Source of the DNA: Metallyticus violacea
Lineage: Eukaryota; Arthropoda; Insecta; Mantodea; Metallyticidae
Reading direction: 5' to 3'
NCBI GenBank assembly: GCA_030762175.1
Contig: CM060841.1
Span: 14,423,001-14,487,000 of the forward strand
Length of the DNA stretch: 64,000 bases
A program made the position numbers and the translations under genes. The notes below the pieces were generated by a model, which saw only the letters and a list, made by a program, of their open reading frames with translations, did no database searches and was not told the DNA's origin. Below, piece by piece: positions 46,616-57,489 of this stretch (its first letter is position 1; each line of letters begins with the position of its first letter).

Positions 46616-47450
46616 GTAAGTACAACTGTCGCATTAACAATCAAAATATACACACACATACACCATACATATATGTATATATATATATATGCATACATAC
46701 AAAAATACAAACACATCGATATACTTACATCACATTTTTTTCAACGAGTAAGTTTATATACAAATACATAAACATGAACAGAACGCTTACACTTGATTCC
46801 TCCTCCTCCCCAACTCCCCCTTCTTCACTATAGCCATTAACCTTCTTTGTCGGGGTCTACTTTAGAAATATTCCCAAATTGTGTGTGTATATGCATGCAC
46901 CAACACTTCCTGACAAATGCTCAAACGTCTATTGGAATTAAAACATTGCGGCGGTAAATGTTCGTTTCTTAAAATCTCATTCTGCCTCTCCAGGTATCGC
47001 TTTCTCCACACAATGGGCAAATTCTTTACCCGAGAACATTAACTGTTTTGTTTCCTTTCTAATCCCCTAATCTGAACCATGCGAGACCACTTCTTTCTTC
47101 TCTGCCCCAGATATCTAAATAATCCCCCCTCCCCCACACCGGATATATTTGAGACTGCAGGTAAACGATACTGAGCATTGAGTCTGAATATTTCGCCTGT
47201 CTATATCTCGCAAACGTCTGTTAACTATTTTCTAGCTATTTCGTGTAATATCCTCTCCCTTTAACCAAATATACCCCAATCCAATTTTGTCTAAGCCTTT
47301 CCTTATTTTTGATGCTCAACCCGCATCCTACCCTTCTCTTGTTTAGACAAACTGCTCGAAGAAGTGTTTGATCTCCCCTCTTATCCTGTATTTAATTGTT
47401 CTTATTTTTAAATTCACACTTTCGTTAGAAATACCAAACTCTTTAAGAAC
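46616..47450 (-). mobile_element. LINE 3' fragment inserted in mariner M5
   Basis: It is homologous along its length to 29288-30250: same 3' terminal (gcgacagttgtac on minus), the (TATG/CA)n low-complexity zone (46650-46740), aacgttaactgttttgtttcc and gatatctaaataatcccc. Zinc-knuckle coding is decayed beyond easy reading here. It cuts the M5 transposase between MLKN and the first catalytic motif, so it inserted after M5. No clean target duplication was found; the 5' side is complicated by the tRNA half next to it. Confidence 0.75.
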
Positions 47451-47489
47451 TCTCTGGTGGCTCAGTTGGTAGAGCGGCGGACTGTAGTA
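47451..47489 (+). tRNA. tRNA-Tyr(GTA) 5' half, truncated
   Basis: It reads as a 7-base acceptor strand (tctctgg), tg, a perfect D stem (gctc/gagc) around agttggta, then g, gcgga, ct, anticodon gta and g37. Eukaryotic tRNA-Tyr genes carry an intron after base 37, but no anticodon 3' strand (tccgc), T arm or terminator was found within 100 bp downstream. It is therefore a half or pseudo-tRNA at the 5' junction of the LINE fragment, in opposite orientation to it. Confidence 0.6.
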
Positions 47490-48133
47490 GGTACCTGTTA
47501 CGATGTTGTATGTGGATTTTTAAGCATTTAATTACACCAATTTACAGGAGCGTTTTTTGAGCTTCGATCAAATTATACTGAATCCATGGGGAACAGCTAA
47601 ATGTTCATGCAAAATCGAATGTACTGCAATCTTCGATATGCTGAAGGATGTCTGTCTCATTGTAAGTCCCATGTCGATCTTCTTTAATCGTGTTTTTTGG
47701 AATGAGAACAAATTTTGGTCCACCTTCACGAAATCCATCGCTGACTGACGCACGACTACAATGAAATTCTGCAAACCAATTGCGAACAATCTTTTCTGAT
47801 GGTGCTTTATTACCAAAAGTTGAACGAAGCGATTCTATGCATTGCTGTTGAGTTAGATCCTTAACTAAAATCGTAAAAATTCATCCCACGAAAACCTTCA
47901 CATAAAATTTCAATTTTTTTTCTCGCAAAATTGCTTTGTTTAAACACTCGCTGTAAACAAACTACTTGGTCAATTGCTAAGCTGCAACAGTTTTTTACAA
48001 TAACAATTGTCAATTATTGCGAAAATAGTAATGGCATATCTAAATAGCGCTATCTAGAAGTCGTTTGTAACAACTAAAAAGATAACCCTCGTATAAGGAA
48101 GAAAACTTACTATCACTAACAATACGTATGATT

Positions 48134-50707
48134 TTTTTTTAATTTTATTTTTAATTTTAATTCTGCAATACTTACATCCTGATATCTTGGTTCTACATCA
48201 GGACGTAATACTCCAGATTTCATTTATTTATTCCTCTTATATCTTTCAATACAGTTTAAATTACAATTAAATTTTACAGATTTTAAAATCTACACTACTA
48301 ACACTATGACTAAACAAAATTAAAACTTCAAAAACAAAACCGGTACTGGAATCCAGCACTACGGCTATTTACTATGACTTATAATAACATCTACAATTGC
48401 AACTGGTACCCAGTAGCAATTGTTACATTTAAACTTTATTAATTTACAATTATTATCCAATTTACTCTATGCGTCTTCATTTCTGCTAACGCTCGGTATC
48501 CGGGCTGCTCCCCACTGGAATTCCTGGCAACGGAACCTGGACATCAGTGGAGTTGCTGCCGGTCTCAAGCAACAGCTATACTGGACCATGGTGTGTTGAC
48601 AGTGTAGTTTCCTTCGCTTCTCTCCTTCTCTTGACCTCTGTCTACTTCTTCTCTCAACTGCTTCGTTTCCGCCCGAAAACTGCCATTATTCCTTTCTTCT
48701 GTCAGTTCTGCTCTCTTGTTCTTATTCAAATTGGGTGTTATCTTCTTTATCATCTTTTTCTTCAACTAATTCTAGTTGTAAATATCTTTCTTGCCTTTCC
48801 CTGATTCTCTCGGATCTTCTAGGGGAATATACCATTTCTGGCCTTTGGATTTTTTCTCTTGTTTGTTTTTTGCCGTTTTTATACTCTTCTGCCATTTTGC
48901 ATGATATTTTATTTGTTAGCTCGTTCAATGCCCTAAAATCATCTTCGTCTCTCATGATATTCCAGATGTGTTTCCCAGCAAGTAGTCGTCTTTCCTCTGC
49001 TACAAATGACTGGTATTTAGGGCATTCAAATGAGACATGTTCCGGTGTATCGATTACGTTACAGTCCGTACATGTATTATTTGTTTGTAATTTAAATCTT
49101 TGCAAATATGAGTAATATGGACCATGGCCTGTTACATAATGCACTAAACCCTTATTGGGATGAATGTGCTTAAATAGTAATCTTTCCTTTATGGATGGGA
49201 AGATTTCATGCACTCTTCTACCTTCTTTTATTTCATCCCATTCTCGTTGCCATATTTGTAATAAAGAATCTTTGATTTCTTTTTTATTCCTACACTTTTT
49301 ACCAACAATGTCCATTATTTTTGAGTTATTTTGTTTTTTAAGCCAATAAGAGGCTGCTCTTAATCGAACTAGATAATCAATTGGCCATATACCCAATATT
49401 ACTAGTAGTCCCATTGTTGGAGAAGTGGAAAATGCCCCTGTACATCTCAATAAAATTTTTCTTTGGGAGCTTCTTAAAGTACGTATAAAATGAACCTCGC
49501 GTGCCTTTTCCCCCCAAACTTCTCCTCCATAGTTTAATATGGCTGCAAAGATGCTATTGTGATAGATTTTTATTCCGTTAGCATGTATATTAAAATATCT
49601 TTGTCCAATATTGGCTAACTTGAACATAGCTTTTTCTGCTCTAGTTCTTGTGTTTTCTACATGTTTCTTAAAATTTAGTTTTTCATCCAAATATATACCT
49701 AGATATTTATTTACTGCTTGTCTCTTAATATTTTTATTGTTAATTTTAATACTCGGATTTCTGTTTAAGTTTCCTTTTAAAAACATATATGATGATTTGT
49801 GAGGAGCAATTTCCAATTTTGCTTTTATGCATCAATTGTTTACATGATCAGTTATTATATTTGATCTGTTTTCAATTTCCTTTCTATTATTTCCTTCTAT
49901 TATTATTAGTAAGTCATCTGCATATGCGATAATATCTTTTATACTGTTTAATCCTTCTATTTTTTCTATTAGAGATTCCAAAAATATGTCCCATAATATC
50001 GGCCCTAAAATTGATCCCTGCGGACATCCTTTGGTAATTTCCTTTGTAATGATCTGGCTTGCACCCTTAACGTACACTCTTCTATTTTTACAATAATCTA
50101 TTAAGGAATTATAGATGCATTTTGGATATTTCTTTTTCCTTAAAATTTGAAACAGTACTGGCCACCATAAATTATCAAACGCCCCCGCAATATCGAAAAA
50201 TATTGCTATTACGTATTTTTATTGGTTATTTTTGAAGTTTCTATTGCCTCGATTATGGCATCCTCTGTAGACTTGCCTTTTCTAAATCCAAACTGTTTGC
50301 TGGTCATACCAATCATTGATCTATATTCATCTATACTTTTGCTCAAAAGTTTTTCTTGGATTTTGCCCAAAACATTTAATAAGCAAATAGGCCTATAGGA
50401 TTTCGGTTGCGTGGGATCTTTGTCAGCCCCTTTGTTTAAAATGATCACATTCGCTTCCTTCCAGCAGTAAGGCACTTTTCCCTGCCATAGACAATTATTA
50501 AACAATTGACATAGGTACGGGGTAATCTGATCTTCCAACTGTTGTAGCACTTCCGACTTTATTTCATCCGGTCCTGGTGATTTATTCTTCTTTAATTCCT
50601 TTATAATTTTTCTTATTTCAACTTCATGGTAGGGGAAAATGACACCTTCATCTATTTTTACAGTAATGAGTTCTTTTCTTAGTTTTCTGTGTTAATAGTT
50701 TTCTGTG
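48134..50707 (-). mobile_element. R1-like non-LTR retrotransposon, 5'-truncated, with an 11-bp target duplication
   Basis: The element is flanked by tacgtatgatt at 48123-48133 and 50708-50718. The 3' end on minus is A-rich (T run at 48134), then about 590 bp of 3' UTR, then ORF2 read upward to about 50700. Domain order and wording (KGCPQGSILGP, YADDLLIII, KYLGIYLDEKLNFKKHV, C-terminal knuckle) fit the R1/TRAS-like clade. This is inference from the pattern. Truncation removed the endonuclease and the start of RT. Confidence 0.92.
48722..50700 (-). pseudogene. R1-like LINE ORF2, reverse transcriptase to C-terminal zinc knuckle
   Basis: Order from the N-side: KKNKSPGPDEIKSEVLQQL, YCWKEANVIILNKGADKDP, SYRPICLLNVLGKIQEKLL, KQFGFRKGKSTEDAI. 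A 1-base frameshift follows at about 50210-50220, then FFDIAGAFDNLWW (first catalytic Asp), TKGCPQGSILGPILWD, YADDLLIII (49913-49924). A single TGA at 49832-49834 stands where Trp is expected. A 364-codon frame (48722-49816) then holds the thumb and the knuckle C249-C252-H260-C265 (C-X2-C-X7-H-X4-C), ending in an acidic tail EEKDDKEDN. Only two lesions in about 660 codons make it the least decayed coding sequence in the window. Confidence 0.92.
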
Positions 50708-50796
50708 TACGTATGATTGTAAATTATCACCAAACTCCCTTAGAGAACGGACTCTTACTGGCACCACCTAGATCCTACCCACTAGCTATCAGGAGA

Positions 50797-51080
50797 TGGT
50801 ACCGCCAAGGGTGGCCGAGGTCGTTAAGGCGCAGACTTATGAGCGCGAGGTCTACGGTACGAATCCCGCCAGGACCGTCCTCCCTGACTGAGGTTTTTTC
50901 CAGGTTTTCCTCAGTCCTCATAACTGGAAAATGCCGGAGAGGTACCCTAAACTTATGCCTGGAACGTTTCCTTGCTTAAAAATAAATCCTTTCCCAATTT
51001 ATCATTTCATCTCATGTATCATCAGTGTCCATCGACTGTGGTGTCTCAGTAGTAAAAACGGGCGTTAAACATTAAAAAAA
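50797..51080 (+). repeat. tRNA-derived SINE, family S1, with a target duplication
   Basis: Head gccaagggtggccgaggtcg, ttaaggcgcagac, body, tail acgggcgttaaacattaaaa. Flanked by atcaggaga at 50788-50796 and 51081-51089. The B-box site reads ggtacgaatcccgcc, close to functional. It lies about 90 bp past the R1-like LINE. Confidence 0.95.
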
Positions 51081-51089
51081 ATCAGGAGA

Positions 51090-52027
51090 GGCGTTGCTAT
51101 GAAAGTGCTACGAAATGCTCCACTCTTATGCACTGAGAATAAGGAATAATTATCATAATATTTCCACCAGCAAGTGCTACAGGAAAACATTCGTTAAATT
51201 ACAAAGCAGATTAACTACACCGAATCATCATAAATAAGTAATACTTTATTTACAGTTCGCAACTAAACTGCGGAGCCAATTAAATGTTACATATCTGTTA
51301 GAATCATTTATTAAGATTATATATAGTTTCTACATTGAAATAAATTTGACCCAGATATGTACAAAGTCGTGGCATTAAATACGGTTGTATCTACAAGAAG
51401 TCCAAAGTTCACTGTCCTAATATATGCTGTGTTTGATATACTGTTAAAAATGTTAATACAAGCAAAAAATGTGTGTAATAAAATAGAGTACACTTAGTTT
51501 CAAAGTCAAACATTCGTTTTGTTTATGCTGTTAATGTTACATAGTTTGTAACTTGGATGCAATATTTCACATTTAGGTATTTATTTTATTGTATTTGTTT
51601 TGTTTTGCTTATATGCTATAGGCATCTATATTTTTTCACTTGTTACTAAATGCCGGATGGCTTTTCGTGTATTTTCAGGTAAGCCATTTAAGCATTTGGC
51701 ACAAGGACTTAAAGAGAGGCAAAGTCTAAAGGGAGGTGGTAGAAAGAGTATTAATGTTCTCCATGGTGTACAGTAAGCTGGGGATTTGAACATGCTGGTG
51801 CCTGGACCGCAGCCAGATGTTTAGAACTCATTACTTACATGTCGATAAATCCTGCAACTCCCACCACTGAGAACCAAATTCGCGTTGACCAAACTCTTCT
51901 GGAAGCAATTTAACCTATAACCGAATTAATAAAGCAAAAATATATTTCGTAGTCACAGCCCATTTATCTAATATAGCGTACTGGGAAAATTTTACTGGAG
52001 ATCACCGTAAAGCCCAACAACTCATTT
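51090..52027. other. Gene-free stretch
   Basis: AT-rich, no gene or known repeat. The last 100 bases may be a decayed outer part of repeat Y. Confidence 0.4.
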
Positions 52028-53005
52028 CCAAATGTATTTTATTACAAGCAATATCACGAGAGCGACTGAGATTACCGATGAATTCACCAACTGGGTGAGT
52101 GCATGTCGCGTAATAAAATGGGTTTGATAATTTTTCTCGATAATTTCACTCCGTAATAAGGCTATCATTGGTCAAAATTCAACATTTTGTTTCGTTTCAT
52201 TGGTCGATTTTAAGATGACGACACATGCGTGAAATAGTCATTAGCAAAACTCTTAATATTCAGAATAAAATAAAATTTTAAATATAATACCTTTAAATTG
52301 GCTTACAAATTTATATTTGTATATTTGTACTTAACATTTTCAAGCAATCTTGCGACAGAAGAATGGCGATTGTCAGTAATGCTAACAGAGAACAGCACAA
52401 TACGGGTTTAGGACTATTTCATGAATAGAATAAGAATAAAAGTGATACATATATGTGAAATTCGCGCACAGAATATTAACACTTGTTATACTTATGAATA
52501 TCTATTTTATTTAGAAACCGTGAGACTGAAATGGACAAAAGTCGACTATTACAACCGCTATCGTTCGATTTTCTAATACCAACTGAAGGAAAAACAAACG
52601 ATAACATACATTGTCTCTATTTTTCTTTGTATTCTGTGGTTTAGAATTCCTAATGATAAGATCAATTTACACATTTAATGCATCACCAAAACGATTTGAA
52701 CAACCCTCCATTTTTGCGCTATGACTGTCGATTGTTCATGCTTTTAATATCTCACCACCGCCTTTAGCAAGAGTGGTCAGTGATGCGTGCTCAGGAATTA
52801 TATAGTGGAGATATAGAGCTGGCTACACTGACCACAAGGCAAATTCACGTCGCGTGTCAAAACGGATTTGCTAATTTTTTCGATAATTTCACTCCATAAT
52901 CTGCTGTGATTGATCGAAATTCAGAATTTTTGTTTCGTTTCATTGGTCGATTTTAAGATGACGTTACATAAGTGAAATAGTCATAATATTCTTAATATTC
53001 AGTTT
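52028..53005. repeat. Unclassified dispersed repeat Y, copy 2, with flanking direct repeats
   Basis: Homologous to 33343-34105. In addition a block of about 150 bp occurs twice in direct orientation, at about 52107-52262 and 52850-53003. Shared pieces: tcgataatttcactcc, tttgtttcgtttcattgg, tcgattttaagatgacg, gtgaaatagtcat, cttaatattcag. The layout (repeat, about 590 bp, repeat) would fit one and a bit units of a long tandem repeat of about 745 bp, or a small element with LTR-like ends. No coding capacity is seen. Confidence 0.68.
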
Positions 53006-53324
53006 GACAAATCTGCATTTCTCATAATGAATTAATTACAGTGGAAAATAAATATATCCATTATATGCCCAATACACGGAACCACATAACTTTCATATGA
53101 TATGATTGCTACTTTTTTCCATTAATGCATTTCGCCTCTTGTGGGAATTCAATCAGAATTCACCGCCATTCACTACCAAATGATTCTAAGAGATATCTTC
53201 AGCTCCAGCCTTGGCATACAAAGATTCCATTAATGGTCATTTACAGAAGTAACAATACATAACCTGATACCATCAGTAACATGCACCTGAATATGTGGAT
53301 GAACGTTGTATTCAGGTCACAAAA
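53006..53324. other. Gene-free stretch
   Basis: No recognised feature. Confidence 0.4.
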
Positions 53325-53332
53325 TACCTATC

Positions 53333-53635
53333 GTCGGTCCTGGTGGTGTAGGGGTAACCATACTTGTCTTCTAAATTCAAGATCGCGGTTTTAATTCCGG
53401 CCAGGATCGATGGATTTTTTTCAAGCGTTCATATCGTAAGTATGGCTTCCTTCGGAAGGGAAGTAAAGACGTGGGTCCCGTGTTGTACATTTACGGCACG
53501 ATAAAGAACCTCAAACCTGAAAGAAGAGGCCTCTGAGCAAAATTTGTCTACCGTTTCACGCCCTGAATTGAATGGGATGCTGATGACCTGAAACGTTAAA
53601 GAGCGTCCTTAAATAAACCAAATCAACAAACGAAG
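53333..53635 (+). repeat. tRNA-derived SINE, family S2, with an 8-bp target duplication
   Basis: Complete copy: gtcggtcctggtggtgtagg start, head, S2 middle and tail gcgtccttaaataaacc. Flanks tacctatc at 53325-53332 and 53636-53643. The B box is diverged (cggttttaattccggcc). Confidence 0.94.
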
Positions 53636-53726
53636 TACCTATCAGATCCAATGGCAAAACATCTCATCTAAGGTTCATGGAATTCCGTTACAGTTCTCCT
53701 TTTAGTTTTCTCAAAACGTCACAAAC

Positions 53727-53908
53727 GGCCAGGATCGATGGGTTTTTTTCAGGCGTAATCCTAAGTATGGCTTTCTTCAAAGGAAAGTAAAGCCGTGGGT
53801 CGTGTGTCGTCGATTTACAGCACGAAAAAAAACCTCAAGCCGGAAAGAAAAGGCCCCTGAGCAAAATTTGTTGGCCATTTCACACCCTATATTGAATGGG
53901 ACGCCAAA
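53727..53908 (+). repeat. tRNA-derived SINE, family S2, body only
   Basis: It starts at the end of the B-box region (cggccaggatcgatggg), continues through the middle, and stops at gaatgggacg without the tail. More diverged (cttcaaaggaaagtaaagcc). It lies 90 bp after a complete S2 copy in the same orientation. Confidence 0.85.
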
Positions 53909-54947
53909 TCAACTCAAAAAGTCACACCGTGGTCTACCGTTTAAACCCAGCATCAAGAGTTGCTCTTAATCATAACAAATTTTCTTCCAAAGCCTAAAAA
54001 AATTATAGCGTAGATCAATATGGATTTTGCTTTCTTTTATTTTGATACTTTTTTATGTTTTTATTTATTGTCGCTTTGATGTCCCAATAAGCCAAATTGA
54101 CATTAAATAATTAATAAAAAATCAAATAAAATAACTATATATGGATAATTCAAACACCGCTTTAATTTAATGCATCAGTAAGCGTTAAATTAATTTAACG
54201 CTTACTTATGCTTATTCATAACTTTGAAAGTTTACTCAGAAATAGAGAAATGGTAGCTATATTTTTACATAAAGTGCGTACATCACTGGTTTAAATCATA
54301 CATATTAACTTTTTTTTTCCCCACGCACTCTTGTAGCGTGTTTCATCTGTTTCCATGCATAACGTTACCTTCGATATTCAATATTTATTTTATCACCTTC
54401 ACTTGTTTTTTTGTCATAGAACTCAAGCAGTTCGAAATATAGCGATTACTAATCTGTGACTTTTTCTAAGTGTTTATCCTTTTCTGCTTTTCTAGTTATT
54501 GTTAATTTAGTTACATTGTTAATAGTGTCACATTATTTTTCATTCATATTTATATATTTATTGTCATTTTCGGTGACTAGTGGGTAGGATCGATGAAAGT
54601 TTGAAGAAACCTTTCAAAAATCGTTTCATGGGTACCATCGCAATAAATATATTCCTTCGGAATTCGTTAAATGAGATTCTAATGACTGATGACTGGTGAA
54701 AAGAGATCCTTGAAGCAACGAGTACTGCACACGTTACTAGTGCATAATATGGCTACAACGTGAATATAAATGTTAAATTTGTTTATAACTTACGTTACGT
54801 GCAATATCAAACATCGAGGCACATCATTAATTTCTTATTGCGGCAATTCTTATATCGGTGGTAAACCGAATAGCAGTGCATAATATGACTAAATGATTTC
54901 TATAAGCACAAAGTTTTAAAAACCAGTCTTAGGCAGTTTTTTATACA
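53909..54947. other. Gene-free stretch
   Basis: AT-rich. It holds the palindrome at 54172-54211, listed separately, and no coding sequence. Confidence 0.45.
54172..54211. repeat. Near-perfect 40-bp palindrome with a perfect 30-bp core
   Basis: The core 54177-54206 is agtaagcgttaaatt followed at once by its exact complement, with no loop. Outside it gcat/atgc continues the pairing after one mismatch. Such a sequence can extrude as a cruciform. No element ends are recognised around it. Confidence 0.9.
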
Positions 54948-55205
54948 GTGTTTAACGTCCGTTTTTACTGCTGAGGCACCACAGGCGGTGGACACTGGTA
55001 TATGAGATGAAATTATATATTGGGAAAAGAAAAATTTTTAGGAAGGAAACGTTCCTGGCTTAAGTTTATGGTACCTCCCCGGCATTTGCCATTTATGAGG
55101 ACTGAGGGAAAAAACCGCAGTCAAGGACGATGGTCCTGGCGGGATTCACACCCCAGACTTTCTGCTCACGAGTCCGCCCCTTAACGACCTCGGCCACCTG
55201 TGGCG
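54948..55205 (-). repeat. tRNA-derived SINE, family S1
   Basis: Full length from tail gtgtttaacgtccg to head cctcggccacctgtggcg. The B box on plus reads gggattcacaccccag. Small deletions lie in the body (ggaaaaaaccgcagtc). Confidence 0.92.
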
Positions 55206-55826
55206 ATACCCTTAGGAAGTAACAACTTTACTGCTGTAATGGGAAACTTTCTTATTGTGCTATCCATGCTAGAATGTTTCACAAAATAAACGTACCGTTT
55301 AATAGTGTTTATTAAAAAGTATTATATATATATGTCAATCGAATAATTATCTGGTACAAAGCACTGTTTAGGCTGTTAATCAAGGTTTATTTGCTTAACG
55401 CCATCATTACTTTAAAATGACCAGAATGTACGTTCGATAAACCATTTGTGTTACGTTAGCTCTTGGAGTTAATTGGAAAGCTAACATAAACATTTGATAC
55501 ATGTACACGCAGTCAATTTATTCGATTCTCATATTGATGTTAAATATAAAGGAACATAACTGTCAAAACCTTAATTTTAGTATTAATAACTTGTATTACA
55601 CTTATTACCGCATATCTACATAATGTAGATTATTTCAAAGATAGATTATATAGCTTAGCCTACAATTCTGTGTTGTTAATATGCTTGGGACTATACAGAT
55701 ATTTCTATTAAATAACTGGAATTTTATTCTAAATTTCACGAACGTCTATGCACAATGAAAAATGTTATAGCGAGATAGAAAAATGACTCCTTAGTCGAGG
55801 GGTCATTGCGATCATGCAGCATCTTT
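55206..55826. other. Gene-free stretch
   Basis: AT-rich, no recognised feature. Confidence 0.4.
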
Positions 55827-56040
55827 GGTCATCAGCATCCCATTCAATGCAGGGCCTGAAACGGCCGATAAATTTTGCTCATAGGCCTCTTATATCAGAC
55901 ATGAGGTTTCTTTACCTGCCGTAAATGTACGACACGGGATCAACGATTTCATTTCCCTTCCAAAGAAAGCTATGCTTACGATTTTACGCCCTAAAAATCC
56001 ATCGACCCTTGCCTGGCTTAACCTCACGCCCATGGGTCAA
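55827..56040 (-). repeat. tRNA-derived SINE, family S2, decayed head
   Basis: It runs from near the tail (ggtcatcagcatcccattc) through the middle (cttccaaagaaagctatgc) to a degraded head (cttgcctggcttaacctcac). It stops at mariner-like M2 copy 3, which begins at 56049 and may have removed or displaced the remaining head. Confidence 0.82.
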
Positions 56041-56048
56041 GGAGGATA

Positions 56049-56662
56049 TACAGAGGATGCCAAAAATCAAAAATGTATACATACATAATGCAAAGAAAAA
56101 CTTTGTTACCATAACAAAACTGAATTCATACAAACAGAAAATGATGAGCACTAATCATATTAGACTTTTACAGTTACAACAGTTGCTCAAAATGCCCATC
56201 ATCGGTGTCGATACACTTCTGAGTACGTTGAACTACTGATTGAGCAACGTTTGCGAAAGTGTCCTCAGCGATTGCAGCACATGCCGTTTCAATTTCTTCC
56301 CGAAGTGCTGTCAGTGTAGCTGGTTTTCTACGGTATATAACATCCTTAAGAGTTCCCCATAGGTAGAAGTGCAATGGAGTTAGATACGTTTAGATGGCCG
56401 TTCTGTTTTGTGTACAGGTCTTCATTGCCTTTGAACTTCAACAACATTCTCGATTTTCCAATACCACTTCAAATTTGCTTTCCACTGTTCAAACGATAAT
56501 CTTGGCTCCATTTTGTTATAGCAACGCTAGCATAACGTAATGAGAGTCGCATCTGTTTACAGAACATCATACTACACATTACTGTTGTTTTTCGGTCCAA
56601 TTTTGAAATATATTAAATAGATATCTACTGTGAAAGTAAGCATACATTTTCGGCATCCTCTA
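56049..56662 (-). mobile_element. Tc1/mariner-like element M2, copy 3 (internally deleted)
   Basis: Ends cagaggatgccaaaaat and tacattttcggcatcctc. Minus coding: MEPRLSFEQWKANLKWYWK and VVEVQRQ (helix-turn-helix), then a decayed join to FYLWGTLKDVIYRRKPATLT, EIETACAAIAEDTFANVAQS and CIDTDDGHFEQLL, the C-terminus. The catalytic core is missing and the third Asp site (TPLD) is changed at the join. Confidence 0.88.
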
Positions 56663-57332
56663 TATTTATATAGGAACGGTTGTTCTGAGTTAGAGGGGGG
56701 GTGTTAATGGGTGGAAAGAATTAAAAACAGAAGCAATACGGCAATGATGAACACCTGAGTGGGAGGTGAGTTTGCATTGCAACTGACACGGTGAAACAGG
56801 TCCAGCGGCGAGTTCCTGGCTACAGGCAGGTCATTGCTGATGAGACACGAGTCACGAGTCCGTAATGACCTCGGATATAGAAAAGTGTGTATTAGATGAG
56901 TCCCAAGGCAGCTATCCGGTGATCACAAGCGTGCGCGGCAGACAATTTGCACCGTCATGCTCATAGTTTTGCTTAAGGGCATCCGCTAACTTGCGGTAAG
57001 ACGGAGCAAATGTGGTGCAAAGCAGGGTGACCATGTCGGAAAGTTTGTAAATACCATTTGTATTTGTAAATACCATTGTACAACAATTGTTATTTAATGA
57101 CATTCCTTTGTTCTTTTGCAGAAAATTCCTGTTACTACTACGTTATTCCTGGTCGCCTAATGATTTACTTGGTGTTCTACACAGCGGATTGAAACATTTT
57201 TATTGAGGTAAGACTATCAACATGTAATTAAGATATTAATGCAATATTTTCAAGTAACGTCATTAGTTTTTATAAAAAAAGCGGAATACAAAACTGAATT
57301 TGAACTAGAATCAGATAGGAAAAATTCGAGGT
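56663..57332. other. Gene-free stretch
   Basis: A G run occurs near 56693. A minus 63-codon frame (56912-57103) has no domain. No repeat is recognised. Confidence 0.4.
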
Positions 57333-57412
57333 TCAGGCCGCGATTTCCGCTTACCGTGCTGACGCTTTTATCATCTGAGCTACCGTGCCCTTCCCGATCA
57401 TAGCCACGTATC
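57333..57412 (-). repeat. tRNA-like SINE head, inverted partner 1
   Basis: On minus: gggcacggtagctcagatga, taaaagcgtcagcacggtaa, then a B-box-like gcggcctgaacctcg. The same sequence recurs on plus at 57490-57580. The two face away from each other across about 80 bp. Confidence 0.6.
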
Positions 57413-57489
57413 TCCCCCATCTGAGTCTATGTACGCTAATTCTCGCTGCAGAGAATCCTAAGTATGTAGCCTGGACCATAAATACTCGA

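Larger units (their letters stand above)
45935..48093 (-). mobile_element. Mariner transposon M5, interrupted by a LINE fragment
   Basis: TA-flanked. The left end reads taccagggttaccttttaaa and then ttgttacaaa. The complement of the right end reads tacgagggttatctttttag and then ttgttacaaa. The minus transposase has GNKAPSEKIVRNWFAEFH, RASVSDGFREGGPKFV, then SILHEHLAV, AQKTLL, MLKN. After the insert it resumes with LVTSDETCIYWYN (first Asp), KQQSTVWVF-like and CPIHLICRQK; the HHGNASSH-like second motif has Gly where Asp is expected, with frame changes. The C-terminus shows FSSPQETVEAFKTHVFETP. Removing about 0.9 kb of insert leaves about 1.25-1.3 kb, the normal size. It is inactive. Confidence 0.9.

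Noticed and set aside
46304..46771. 155-codon plus-strand frame
   Set aside because: It runs antisense through mariner M5 coding sequence and then into the LINE low-complexity tail; it is a shadow without domain support.
50689..50979. 96-codon plus-strand frame
   Set aside because: It crosses from the LINE flank into the S1 SINE head and is explained by the SINE.
53325..53908. Two S2 copies as a tandem duplication of one locus
   Set aside because: The first has its own 8-bp target duplication closing at 53643 and the second is more diverged and lacks head and tail, so they are separate insertions.
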